A stretch of DNA of 64,000 bases from Acinetobacter sp. ANC 3813 (GTDB lineage: Bacteria; Pseudomonadota; Gammaproteobacteria; Pseudomonadales; Moraxellaceae), in assembly GCF_002135435.1 (NCBI RefSeq), contig NZ_NEGK01000009.1, positions 1-64,000 of the forward strand. The letters run 5' to 3'. Below are positions 9,006 to 16,976 of this stretch, piece by piece (the first letter of the stretch is position 1; the number at the start of each line of letters is the position of its first letter). Below the pieces are notes generated by a model, which worked only from the letters and a program-made list of their open reading frames with translations, was not told the origin of the DNA and ran no database searches. The translations under genes and the position numbers were made by a program.

Positions 9006-9886
9006 TGACAAACTCTGAATTTAATGCCGCACAGTATTTTGATTCTATTTATACACGCCCTGTTATTTTAGAAGCAAAGAAACTCAGCCAAAGTTTTAAA
9101 CATGGCAAAACAGAACGCACCATTTTAAATCAGCTGGATTTAAAAATTCATAAACGCGAATTCATCTGTGTGATTGGCCCATCGGGCTGCGGAAAATCGA
9201 CCTTCAGCCGTATTGTTGCAGGTTTAGACCCTTATAGCAGCGGCGAATTACTGGTTGATGGTGAACCTATTACAGGCCCTAGCCCAGAACGCGGTATGGT
9301 CTTTCAAGGCTACACCCTTTTTCCATGGAAAACTGTCAAAGAGAATGTGATGTTTGGCCCATTAATGAAAGGTGCCAGTAATGCCACAGCAGATGCCAGC
9401 GCACGCGAATGGATTGATATCATTGGCTTAGAAAAGTACGAAAACCAATACCCGCATGAACTTTCGGGCGGGATGAAACAGCGTGTGGCCATTGCCCGTG
9501 CTCTGGTGAGTGAACCGAAAATTTTGCTGATGGATGAGCCATTTGGTGCACTCGACCCGCATACCCGTCAAAAAATGCAGAAGCATTTGATGGATCTTTG
9601 GCAAAACATAGATATCACCATTATTTTTGTCACACACGATATGGATGAAGCCATTCTGCTAGCAGATCGAATAGTGGCGCTTAAAGCCAATCCAGGTGAA
9701 ATCAAAGAAATTATTGAAGTTGATTTGCCTCGCCCGCGCAATAGCGAACTGATGCTTACACCCGAATTTAAACACTTGCGTGAGCGGGTCGATTTCTTGG
9801 TGCATGCACAGGAAGATGAGCTTGACCCAGCATTGGAAAACTTGCCGAAAATTCCGCGTATGACTCAAGTCAGCGTAAAAAAATAA
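9005..9886 (+). CDS. ABC transporter ATP-binding protein
   Basis: The start is at 9005, sharing one base with the permease stop. The 293-residue protein has Walker A GPSGCGKST, a Q-loop in VFQGYTLFPW, signature LSGGMKQR, Walker B ILLMDEPFGALD and the switch His in FVTHDMDEA. It belongs to the NitT/TauT (SsuB/TauB) importer ATPases. It powers the permease encoded immediately upstream. Its 3' end is followed by an 82-base gap holding a guanidine-II riboswitch, so genes further downstream may be expressed separately from the transporter even though they lie in the same direction. Confidence 0.9.
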   Translation: MTNSEFNAAQYFDSIYTRPVILEAKKLSQSFKHGKTERTILNQLDLKIHKREFICVIGPSGCGKSTFSRIVAGLDPYSSGELLVDGEPITGPSPERGMVFQGYTLFPWKTVKENVMFGPLMKGASNATADASAREWIDIIGLEKYENQYPHELSGGMKQRVAIARALVSEPKILLMDEPFGALDPHTRQKMQKHLMDLWQNIDITIIFVTHDMDEAILLADRIVALKANPGEIKEIIEVDLPRPRNSELMLTPEFKHLRERVDFLVHAQEDELDPALENLPKIPRMTQVSVKK

Positions 9887-9911
9887 GCGCTGCCAGAATA
9901 CAAAATACATC

Positions 9912-9955
9912 TTTGGGACGGCCCAAACGATGCAATGCACAGTTGGACGGCCAAC
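9912..9955 (+). ncRNA. Guanidine-II (mini-ykkC) riboswitch
   Basis: Two perfect hairpins are separated by 14 bases. The first is TTTGGG-ACGG-CCCAAA (9912-9927) and the second GTTGG-ACGG-CCAAC (9942-9955). Paired stem-loops with ACGR tetraloops, placed just before a ribosome-binding site, are the defining structure of the guanidine-II class. There guanidine stabilises a loop-loop contact and frees the translation start. The next start codon is at 9969, with AGG about 5 bases upstream. It controls the oxygenase gene and probably the two coupled genes that follow. Confidence 0.92.
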
Positions 9956-9968
9956 AATACAGGTATTT

Positions 9969-10988
9969 ATGATGAATGAAGAGTACGTATTGCCTCTAGT
10001 CGATATTTCTAAATTGCAAAGCGGCAAATTGGACGACCGTATAGAAGTGGCTGCAGCACTGGATCAGGCATGTAAAGATGTCGGTTTTCTATATTTGAAA
10101 GGCGATCAATTCAATTTCAAATTTGCAGAAGACCTCGTTCACATCACCAAAACCTATTTTGAAAAAGATTTAGATCACAAAATGGAGCACTACATTGGGC
10201 TGTCTAAAAACCATAGCGGCTATGTGCCGATTGGCGAAGAGCAATTTTCTGGCAACAGTTATGACCTAAAAGAAGCCTATGATGTCAATTATGACTATCA
10301 AGGCGCTGCTACAGACTGCCCTTTGCTAGGCCCAACGCTTTGGCCCAATGACGACGCATTTAAACTGACTGTAAGCCGCTATTACAGCCATTTACGCGCA
10401 ATCAGTGAACAGATCTTCCGTGCATTTGCATTAGCCTTAAAAGTAGATGAAACCTTCTTTGATGCAAAGATTGCCCATGCGCCTAGCCAATTACGCCTGA
10501 TTCATTATCCATATACTCCTGAAATTAAAGACGCTGAAGGCATTGGCGCGCATACAGACTATGAGTGTTTTACGCTTCTATTGCCGACAGCACCTGGTTT
10601 ACAAGTTTTAAATAAGCAAGGTGAGTGGATTGATATTCCTATCATAGAAAATACATTGGTCATGAATATTGGCGATATGATGGAAATTTTGTCAAATGGC
10701 AAATATTTAGCAACCAAACACCGTGTAAAAAAAGTGTCTGAAGAGCGCTATTCGTTCCCACTATTTTGCGCATGTAATTACGATACAGTGATTGAACCAG
10801 TTCAGTCTGCTGAATCAGCAAAATATCAGCCGCTGATTGGCGGAGAACATTTGTTTAATCAAACGGCACAAACCTTTGCTTATCTTAAAAAGCGTGTTGC
10901 TAGCGGTGAATTGGTTCTAAAAAATGCTGTGCCTTTGTCTTCTTTTGGTATTGAGGAACATACTGAATCACAAGGAGCATCTGCATGA
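9969..10988 (+). CDS. 2-oxoglutarate/Fe(II)-dependent oxygenase under guanidine-II control
   Basis: A 339-residue protein of the isopenicillin-N-synthase/ethylene-forming-enzyme family. The iron ligands are visible as His and Asp in GAHTDYECFT and a distal His in ATKHRVKK. The 2-oxoglutarate-binding R-x-S appears as ERYSF. An upstream DLKEAYDVNYD segment is typical of the family. The start is at 9969 (or the adjacent ATG at 9972), right after the riboswitch. The stop overlaps the next start as ATGA. Ethylene-forming enzyme and homoarginine hydroxylases of this family release guanidine from guanidino amino acids. Riboswitch control suggests the substrate or product here is a guanidino compound, but this is inference. 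Confidence 0.85.
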   Translation: MMNEEYVLPLVDISKLQSGKLDDRIEVAAALDQACKDVGFLYLKGDQFNFKFAEDLVHITKTYFEKDLDHKMEHYIGLSKNHSGYVPIGEEQFSGNSYDLKEAYDVNYDYQGAATDCPLLGPTLWPNDDAFKLTVSRYYSHLRAISEQIFRAFALALKVDETFFDAKIAHAPSQLRLIHYPYTPEIKDAEGIGAHTDYECFTLLLPTAPGLQVLNKQGEWIDIPIIENTLVMNIGDMMEILSNGKYLATKHRVKKVSEERYSFPLFCACNYDTVIEPVQSAESAKYQPLIGGEHLFNQTAQTFAYLKKRVASGELVLKNAVPLSSFGIEEHTESQGASA

Positions 10989-11866
10989 ATCTATTTCAAG
11001 CCCTAGAACAGCTCCCTGCGAGCCAAGATATTTCAGGCCCTATTCCAGACTATTTGTACGGCGTTTTCCGCCGTAAAAGCATCAGTTTTTCTAATGGTTT
11101 AACAGATGAAAAAACCATTGTTTACTGGTTTCAATCACGGACTTTTACCATAGATATACGCTTAAAAAGCCGTGAAAATACGCCCGTCAATGAACGACAA
11201 GGCTGGATTGGCAATACCGTGTGGGACGACAAAGAACAGCTGCTGTCATGGGAAGTTGACGCGGAATCGAATTACCAAAATCATGTGCAATGGCCAGAAC
11301 CTGCGAAACTGCATGCGGTTGGCAACAGCATTTTAGAATTTTCACCAAGTAATGTGTATGTTGAAGACTGGCGGCAGCAAGCCTATCAGGGCTTATTCTT
11401 GGGACTGCGCTTAAATTCAGCCGTAGATCTTTCATCTAATGAACCACTTGAAATGGATGGCGGTTTGATCATTTGCGGCGATCACATCGCCCTAACTTTG
11501 ACCCGTTCCGCAGCAGACCAGCAAATTGTTTCTGCATTGGATCTTAAAACGGCGTCTGCAGACGATGAACAAGCCATTCAAAGTTTTGAAGTCTCTATTG
11601 GCCTTGATGGCGTGCATAAATTTTATACCACTTCATCTGCAGAGATGGATCAGAGCTTTAACTTTGAAGATTTTGAAATTGTAAATTCAGAAAGTTTGGC
11701 TCAAACCCTTTCTTTGCATGGACGCAATGTTCGACTGATCTTTGATATCGACATTTACGTGCCCGATTATTCATTTCAGCGCACAACAATCACGACACCT
11801 TCAAGTGAGCAATGGCTAATTGATGAAGGCAGCCACCTTATGCATCACGCCAAATTAAGCCTCTAG
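10985..11866 (+). CDS. Unknown protein coupled to the guanidine-responsive oxygenase
   Basis: A 293-residue soluble protein I cannot assign to a named family. There is no signal peptide or membrane segment. It is rich in Trp and acidic residues and in alternating hydrophobic stretches that suggest mostly beta structure. Motif-like segments include YGVFRRKSISF near residue 25 and LFLGLRL near residue 139. Its ATG overlaps the oxygenase stop (ATGA), and the SMR exporter starts 7 bases after its stop, so the three are one translationally linked unit under the guanidine-II riboswitch. Possible roles are binding or processing the oxygenase product. Nothing in the sequence proves either. Confidence 0.8.
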   Translation: MNLFQALEQLPASQDISGPIPDYLYGVFRRKSISFSNGLTDEKTIVYWFQSRTFTIDIRLKSRENTPVNERQGWIGNTVWDDKEQLLSWEVDAESNYQNHVQWPEPAKLHAVGNSILEFSPSNVYVEDWRQQAYQGLFLGLRLNSAVDLSSNEPLEMDGGLIICGDHIALTLTRSAADQQIVSALDLKTASADDEQAIQSFEVSIGLDGVHKFYTTSSAEMDQSFNFEDFEIVNSESLAQTLSLHGRNVRLIFDIDIYVPDYSFQRTTITTPSSEQWLIDEGSHLMHHAKLSL

Positions 11867-11873
11867 GATATAC

Positions 11874-12203
11874 ATGTCTTTTATATATTTGGTCATTGCG
11901 ATTATTGCTGAGGTCATTGCGACTTCGGCATTAAAAGCCAGCAATGGCTTTACGGAATTAGTACCCATTATTTTTACAATAGTGGGTTATGTCATCGCTT
12001 TATTCTTTCTGGGGCTAACGTTTAAATCAATTCCGATGGGCCTTGCCTATGCAATGTGGTCGGCTGCTGGAATTGTATTGATTTCATGTGTGGGCTGGAT
12101 TGTCTTTAAGCAAAACTTAGACATCCCTGCAATGATCGGTTTAGCATTTATTCTCTTTGGTATTGTGATTATTAATGTTTTTTCAAAAAGTACTCAACTC
12201 TAA
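11874..12203 (+). CDS. SMR-family cation exporter, Qac-like subtype by motif
   Basis: A 109-residue protein with four membrane helices, the normal size for small multidrug resistance proteins. The essential membrane Glu is in IIAEVIATSALK (Glu13-14 region). The loop AYAMWSAAGIVLISCVGW resembles EmrE/Qac proteins more than the Gdx/SugE guanidinium exporters, which carry a GAV-type motif. The position as last gene of the guanidine-II-controlled trio suggests export of guanidinium or a substituted guanidinium. A terminator follows at 12226-12266. Confidence 0.88.
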   Translation: MSFIYLVIAIIAEVIATSALKASNGFTELVPIIFTIVGYVIALFFLGLTFKSIPMGLAYAMWSAAGIVLISCVGWIVFKQNLDIPAMIGLAFILFGIVIINVFSKSTQL

Positions 12204-12225
12204 AATTTAATGTCTTATTTGTAAT

Positions 12226-12266
12226 GCAGTATGTCTTAATCTAAACATGGGCATACTGCAATTTTT
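12226..12266 (+). terminator. Terminator of the ABC/oxygenase/SMR operon
   Basis: TGCAGTATG pairs with CATACTGCA across a 17-base loop, extended by one wobble and one GC pair, and is followed by ATTTTTA. Confidence 0.65.
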
Positions 12267-12394
12267 ACTTAACTTATTATTTTTAATTTACTTTTTGTAA
12301 AACACCCCTATTTCAAGGGATTGACTACTCTATAGTTTTCCGTTGTGATCTAAGCTGTTATTACTTTCTAAAAACTACATGACTAGGACAACCC

Positions 12395-13186
12395 ATGAAT
12401 ATTAGTCACAAAACTTCATTACAAACATCTTTTAATATCACCTCTGAACAAGAAGCAGAGCTACGCCACTTAGGTTCAGTACTCACCCCGTCACCATTAA
12501 TGATCAACAGTAAAAATTTTAATGATTTTGTCTCTCAATTGATGATTCCTAATACCGTCATGGAGCTGTCACGTAAATGTTCAGGTATTAGCCTCTCTGC
12601 ACGTGAAATTAAAGGGATTGAAAGAAGTCTGCACGACGGCCGACTAAGAGATATATTGGAGGATAAGCTTGAAGAAGACCCTTCTCACCCACCTTATATT
12701 CGTGTTGACTGTACCAATGGCAGTCCACATCTTTATGGCTCTCCAGTTGTTCTTGAAATTTGGCCGGGACAACATTTTTCTCCTATTCACTCGCACGGCA
12801 AGACTACAGGTATCATTTATTGTTTAACTGGCCAACTCGAGGTTATGCTCTACGATCACTTAAATTGGGAAGCAAAAAAATTAGGGCTGTTAACTTTAAA
12901 ACAAGGTGATTGCGCATGGTTAAATGAACAACATTTCCCTGTACATAAAGTCTACTCTTCGATGCCTAAAGACGCATTTGCAGCAAGTTTACATGCATAC
13001 CTCAACAAAGATGAACTGCCGTTGCTCCAATCAGAATCAAACTCTCGAGATGAGTTTGATTTTGTACATGAAGATGAGCCACACGATCTAGGATGTTTTC
13101 AAACCTATTCCGACTTAACATGGAAACAACTTGTTCGGGAAATTGACCGAAGAGCCCCCCTAAATGAATTTGGTGCTGAAAGTTAA
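12395..13186 (+). CDS. Cysteine-dioxygenase-like cupin
   Basis: A 263-residue protein with a cysteine dioxygenase-type cupin core at about residues 100-210. The metal-binding HSH appears in SPIHSHGKTTGIIYCLTGQLE-like sequence, and a third His in FPVHKVY precedes the conserved ASLHAYL. The Cys that forms the Cys-Tyr crosslink in eukaryotic enzymes is not next to the HSH motif, as in many bacterial members. The N-terminal 90 residues are helical and unassigned. It has its own leader region and a shared terminator after it, so it is not obviously part of the guanidine operon. Substrate may be cysteine, 3-mercaptopropionate or another thiol. Confidence 0.7.
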   Translation: MNISHKTSLQTSFNITSEQEAELRHLGSVLTPSPLMINSKNFNDFVSQLMIPNTVMELSRKCSGISLSAREIKGIERSLHDGRLRDILEDKLEEDPSHPPYIRVDCTNGSPHLYGSPVVLEIWPGQHFSPIHSHGKTTGIIYCLTGQLEVMLYDHLNWEAKKLGLLTLKQGDCAWLNEQHFPVHKVYSSMPKDAFAASLHAYLNKDELPLLQSESNSRDEFDFVHEDEPHDLGCFQTYSDLTWKQLVREIDRRAPLNEFGAES

Positions 13187-13212
13187 ATATTTATTGGGTT
13201 GATTTAAAAATT

Positions 13213-13245
13213 AAAAAAATCCCAAACTAAGTTTGGGATTTTTTT
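13213..13245. terminator. Bidirectional terminator between cupin gene and binding-protein gene
   Basis: AAAAAAATCCCAAAC and its perfect complement flank a TAA loop, so a T run follows the stem on both strands. It separates the convergent genes ending at 13186 and 13260. Confidence 0.9.
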
Positions 13246-13259
13246 GCTTACTTAAAGAG

Positions 13260-14282
13260 TTATTTTAACTCTTCCACCAATGCTGGATAAATCGAGCCAT
13301 CTACATCCATTTCAGTTTTATAAATACCATTGGCAACGTTGAATTTATTCACATGATAGCTTGAACCGTACAGCGAGTCGAAACCATCACCCTTGGTAAA
13401 GACCTTCTTATTTGCTTCCAAATCCAGTAAATGCGTGCCGCCAATAAACTGTTCATATTGCGCAGGATCTACCCCAACACGGGTCGACATAATTTTCACA
13501 GCATCGGCATGGGTGGCTGGATCATTAATGTATTTAACGGTTTTATCCCACACTTGAATGATTTTTTTCCATTCCTCTTTATTGGCAGACAAATGCGTCA
13601 TGTTCACGGTTAAAGTGTCATAAATCAGGCCGGGTTTATCTTTAGAGGTATAGATAATTTTAGAGCCTGCGACCGCTTTAAGTGCTTGATTGGCAACGGG
13701 CTGCCATACTGCAATCGCTGAAATATCTGGACTGGCAAAGACCTGCGGCAATTCATTGGTCATGGTATTCACCAATTTCACATCTGAGGCATTAATTTTT
13801 GCATCGCCCAACGCGGTCGCCAGCAGCAAATGATCGACTAGGCCTTTTTCAGTTGCAATACTTTTGCCTTTCAAATCTTGCAAGCTGTTAATACCAGCTT
13901 TAGCAATAATCACATCGTTTCCAGCAGAATAATCCGTCGCCATAATCATGACGCCTTTTGTTCCGCCTGAACCAGTCACCAAATTATCACCATTGGTCAC
14001 TAATACTGCATCAAGCTGATTGGCTGCAAAAGCAGATAAAGATGCAGAATAATCAAACCATTTGAAATCGACATTCAGCCCTGCTTCTTTCAGCCAGCCT
14101 TTTTCAATTGCCACTTGCCAAGCCACATAGCCAGGCCAGTCACTGTAGCCAATCGTAATGGCTTTGGCTGTTGCTGTGCCTTCTGCTTTAGCAGTAGGTT
14201 CAGGTGTTTTCGCCGTATTGTCACAGCCGCTAAGCATAATTGCTGTAACGACTGATGCAGATAAAAACGCTTTTTTGATCAT
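13260..14282 (-). CDS. ABC transporter substrate-binding lipoprotein (guanidine/urea-type)
   Basis: A 340-residue protein with a lipoprotein signal MIKKAFLSASVVTAIMLSGC (lipidated Cys20), followed by a Thr/Ala/Glu-rich linker and a NMT1/TauA-like binding fold (ITIGYSDWPGYVAWQVAIE near the start). I choose the start at 14282 because it forms an ATGA overlap with the allophanate hydrolase stop and has a GGGGAAA site upstream; a longer frame to 14309 adds nine unlikely residues. It probably delivers substrate to the permease and ATPase encoded at 8061-9886. Co-transcription with allophanate hydrolase links it to guanidine or urea nitrogen use. Confidence 0.85.
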   Translation of the reverse strand: MIKKAFLSASVVTAIMLSGCDNTAKTPEPTAKAEGTATAKAITIGYSDWPGYVAWQVAIEKGWLKEAGLNVDFKWFDYSASLSAFAANQLDAVLVTNGDNLVTGSGGTKGVMIMATDYSAGNDVIIAKAGINSLQDLKGKSIATEKGLVDHLLLATALGDAKINASDVKLVNTMTNELPQVFASPDISAIAVWQPVANQALKAVAGSKIIYTSKDKPGLIYDTLTVNMTHLSANKEEWKKIIQVWDKTVKYINDPATHADAVKIMSTRVGVDPAQYEQFIGGTHLLDLEANKKVFTKGDGFDSLYGSSYHVNKFNVANGIYKTEMDVDGSIYPALVEELK

Positions 14283-16090
14283 GATGCAATTTCCCCTATG
14301 CCTGAGCATTTAAATTTCGTATTGGTTGCTTGAAGTGATTTGATATATGCGCGCCAGCCGCCAAAGTGACTGATATCTGTCGCGTCATCTATGCCATAGC
14401 CTTCACAAATAAAGCCTTTTACCCAGCTGCCGTCTGCCAGCTGTATATTGCCAATGCCCAGCGGCGCAGGCACTTCTGCAACAATTTGCCCAAACAGCGC
14501 AAAAGGAATATCCCAGACTTCTACATCGATGCTGTGTCCACCTATTGGCAAATATTGCAAAGCAGGTTTAGGCGGTACGGTATTTTTTAAGGCATACAGT
14601 TTGTAGTTCGATGAAGTTTTGGCGGCTTTAATTAAAGTGCCTTGGCGTGCAGTCAGCTGGAAATTTAGCGGCATGCCAGATAAATGCGCACCTACAACAG
14701 CAAGTTTGACTGAATGCTGCGAACAGATTAAGTGTGACAGCTCATAAGTACGCTGCGATGTGCCTAATGGCAAATTGCCCGACGCTTGCCAAATCTTTGC
14801 AAAATTTGCCAGCGCCTGATCCATCCAAGCAGAAGCAATAAAAGTTACGCCTGTAGGCAGGCCATCTGCACGAATGGCATTCGGCAGCGCAATCGCGGAT
14901 AGATCTGCAAAATTGACAAAGTTGGTATACGCACCCATATGGCTATTTTTTGCAATAGGGTCTGCTTCTACATCGGCAATGCGGTAAATGGTTGGCGATG
15001 TCGGCACCATCAGCGCATCAAAAGCGTCTAACTCAATATTAATTTTTCGCGCTAAATCTGCACGTTCATATTCCGCCTGCATGGCGTCTACAGCACTGAA
15101 CTGATCAGCCTGTGCAATGATCTGCTGAATCACAGGATGGCTTTGCTCACGCTTAACCATTTTTTCAACCGCGCTGGTACGTTCAGCCACCCAAGATTTG
15201 TTATATAAAGCCGAAGCCAATTGATTAAACACTGTAAAATCAATTGCTTCTACGCTATAGCCTAAATTTTTTACTCGTTCTACTGCTGTGGCAAACGCTT
15301 TTTCAGTTTCTGCATCACCATAAAATTCCAGCTGTGCAGGTATGGCAATTTTGCCCTTAGAAAATTGTGTAGGCACATTGGCTGGATGTTCACGTGAATA
15401 CTCATCCGCTGCATCATAACCTTGCATCACCTGTGCGGCTTGCCATGCATCGTCAGCTGTTAAGGCAAAGATTGAAATGACATCAATGGTTCTGCATGCA
15501 GGAATCAAACCTGCTGTTGAAAACCAGCCTTTGGTTGGCTTCAAGCCGACAATATTATTATGTCCTGCCGGTACACGGCCGGAACCAGCAGTATCTGTGC
15601 CTAAGCTGAACGGTACAATGCCCTTAGCCACAGCAACTGAAGAGCCTGAACTTGAACCGCCGCTAATATATTCAGGGTTGAAGCTGTTTTTCACTGCGCC
15701 GTATGGCGAGCGCACACCCACTAGCCCTGTCGCAAACTGATCTAAATTGGTTTTGCCCAATACAATTGCGCCCGCAGCTTTCAGTTTTGCAATCACTGTT
15801 GCATCTGTATTTGCCAAATACGCAGCTTCTTTACAGGCTGCCGTGGTGTGAAAACCAGCGACATCAATATTGTCTTTCACTGCAAACGGAATACCGTATA
15901 GCGGTAAATCTGCTGGAGATTTTTCTGCTAAAGCATCAAACTGTGCTTGCAGCTGTGCTTCGTTGGCAATTTCAATCCAAGCATGGTCATCATTTGTAAT
16001 TGATGCGGCATAGGCTTTGAGGTCTTCCAGCTGAATGCTTTCAGATGCGTAGGCCTGTTTCCAATCTTGTATAGTCCATAGGTCTTTCAC
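14279..16090 (-). CDS. atzF: Allophanate hydrolase
   Basis: A 603-residue two-domain protein. The N-terminal amidase-signature domain (about 1-440) has Lys72 in FAVKDNIDV, the GGSSSGSS stretch near residues 144-151, and the nucleophilic Ser170 in GTDTAGSGR, the Ser-Ser-Lys triad. The C-terminal about 130 residues match the allophanate hydrolase extension involved in decarboxylation. It converts allophanate to ammonia and CO2, the final step after guanidine carboxylase and carboxyguanidine deiminase encoded at 21-26 kb. Both ends overlap neighbours by ATGA (regulator upstream, binding protein downstream), so the unit is tightly coupled. Confidence 0.93.
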   Translation of the reverse strand: MKDLWTIQDWKQAYASESIQLEDLKAYAASITNDDHAWIEIANEAQLQAQFDALAEKSPADLPLYGIPFAVKDNIDVAGFHTTAACKEAAYLANTDATVIAKLKAAGAIVLGKTNLDQFATGLVGVRSPYGAVKNSFNPEYISGGSSSGSSVAVAKGIVPFSLGTDTAGSGRVPAGHNNIVGLKPTKGWFSTAGLIPACRTIDVISIFALTADDAWQAAQVMQGYDAADEYSREHPANVPTQFSKGKIAIPAQLEFYGDAETEKAFATAVERVKNLGYSVEAIDFTVFNQLASALYNKSWVAERTSAVEKMVKREQSHPVIQQIIAQADQFSAVDAMQAEYERADLARKINIELDAFDALMVPTSPTIYRIADVEADPIAKNSHMGAYTNFVNFADLSAIALPNAIRADGLPTGVTFIASAWMDQALANFAKIWQASGNLPLGTSQRTYELSHLICSQHSVKLAVVGAHLSGMPLNFQLTARQGTLIKAAKTSSNYKLYALKNTVPPKPALQYLPIGGHSIDVEVWDIPFALFGQIVAEVPAPLGIGNIQLADGSWVKGFICEGYGIDDATDISHFGGWRAYIKSLQATNTKFKCSGIGEIAS

Positions 16091-16542
16091 AGCTTCTGCT
16101 CCTTAAATATTTCGTTTTGTGGAATGGGCGGCATCACTGCATTCATCAATTCCAAATGTCCTTTGATCACACCTTTTAAGGCAATAAAGTGCTGGCTAAT
16201 CACTTTCAGCTCAGAACTTAAACCTTGTAAGATCATGACTTCTAAAATCTTTTTCTCATCCAACTGTATATGCAGTGAACTCACGACCTGCTCTAAAAAC
16301 TGCTGCTGCAAATCTAAAAGCTGAATACGCAGCGCGGTTACACTGGCGTCATACAGCAAAGTAAATGTGCCCACCATCACTTCATTGCGTTGCTCCTGAT
16401 CTGCAATCAGGTGCTTATTGATCATGTCTACAATGGCTTGTGAGCGGCTTTCGTAATGCTGATCTACAATTTTTTGATCGAGAGCATCAACCGTTTTTTC
16501 AGGCACGGTAATGCTGATACGTGCCAATTTTTGTTTAGGCAC
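16087..16542 (-). CDS. NikR-like ribbon-helix-helix regulator lacking the nickel ligands
   Basis: A 151-residue protein with a GTG start preceded by AAAGGAT. The N-terminal ribbon-helix-helix (about 6-50; ARISITVPEKTVDALD) is followed by a NikR-type ACT-like domain ending VIKGHLELM. Aligning by eye to E. coli NikR, the nickel ligands His76, His87, His89 and Cys95 correspond to Gln80, His91, Gln93 and Ile99. Three of four ligands are therefore lost, and another effector or none is likely. It is the first large gene of the sigma-54-driven allophanate hydrolase operon and overlaps it by ATGA. The target is probably this locus itself (inference). Confidence 0.75.
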   Translation of the reverse strand: MPKQKLARISITVPEKTVDALDQKIVDQHYESRSQAIVDMINKHLIADQEQRNEVMVGTFTLLYDASVTALRIQLLDLQQQFLEQVVSSLHIQLDEKKILEVMILQGLSSELKVISQHFIALKGVIKGHLELMNAVMPPIPQNEIFKEQKL

Positions 16543-16546
16543 AAGG

Positions 16547-16657
16547 CTATCCTTTTTTAATCTCTTGCTTCACATATAGCCCTGCGCGCACGCTGAGCAG
16601 CTCAACCAAAAAGATTTTTATACGATGCAAAATAATTGCTGAATGACTTCGATTCAT
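16547..16657 (-). CDS. Small ORF of 36 residues leading the allophanate hydrolase operon
   Basis: A short frame, below common length cut-offs, opens at 16657 with AGGAG six bases upstream. It closes with TAG only 4 bases before the NikR-like GTG, so its end overlaps the next ribosome-binding site. The product is basic, with a hydrophobic middle (AIILHRIKIFLVELL) and a charged C-terminus (VKQEIKKG). The strong ribosome-binding site, the tight junction and its position directly after a sigma-54 promoter support translation. It could be a small membrane-associated protein or a translational coupler. I do not recognise a family. Confidence 0.55.
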   Translation of the reverse strand: MNRSHSAIILHRIKIFLVELLSVRAGLYVKQEIKKG

Positions 16658-16710
16658 GTGCATCTCCTGATCAGTAATACAAAATATTCATTTAGTAATA
16701 TCATTAGAAA

Positions 16711-16726
16711 TGCAGAATCTGTGCCA
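16711..16726 (-). promoter_or_regulatory. Sigma-54 promoter of the allophanate hydrolase operon
   Basis: On the minus strand, TGGCACAGATTCTGCA has GG and GC separated by exactly ten bases, the -24/-12 pattern. Transcription would start about 40 bases before the 36-residue ORF. Confidence 0.85.
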
Positions 16727-16785
16727 AGTTTTATTAGCCAATAAATACCGAATTTCAGCTTTTTAAATTCGCTTTGAACAAAAGC

Positions 16786-16823
16786 TGTGCAAAAAAATGC
16801 ACATGAATGTGCGTTGTGCACCA
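16786..16823. promoter_or_regulatory. Clustered TGCAC/GTGCA half-sites, candidate enhancer
   Basis: Four GTGC or GCAC half-sites fall within 38 bases: TGTGCA-(A-run)-TGCACA, then TGTGCG and TGTGCACCA. The cluster is 60-110 bases upstream of the sigma-54 promoter, the usual enhancer distance. A similar arrangement is at 7882-7903. The activator (NtrC or another enhancer-binding protein) is not identified. Confidence 0.45.
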
Positions 16824-16976
16824 TTGACGCAAATTTCGAATATTGACTTATAGATTTCTGATGAAAGATTTAGCATTGCCTAAAGCCATGTAAAAATTCG
16901 GCTATTTTTTAAACTTCGCAGATCAATTCAACATCCTTTATAATGTTTGAGATCACTCTTCTGCTCGGCTCGATTC

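Noticed and set aside
9659..10027. 122-codon minus-strand frame across the ABC ATPase end and oxygenase start
   Set aside because: It is a shadow of two clear genes and runs through the guanidine-II riboswitch.
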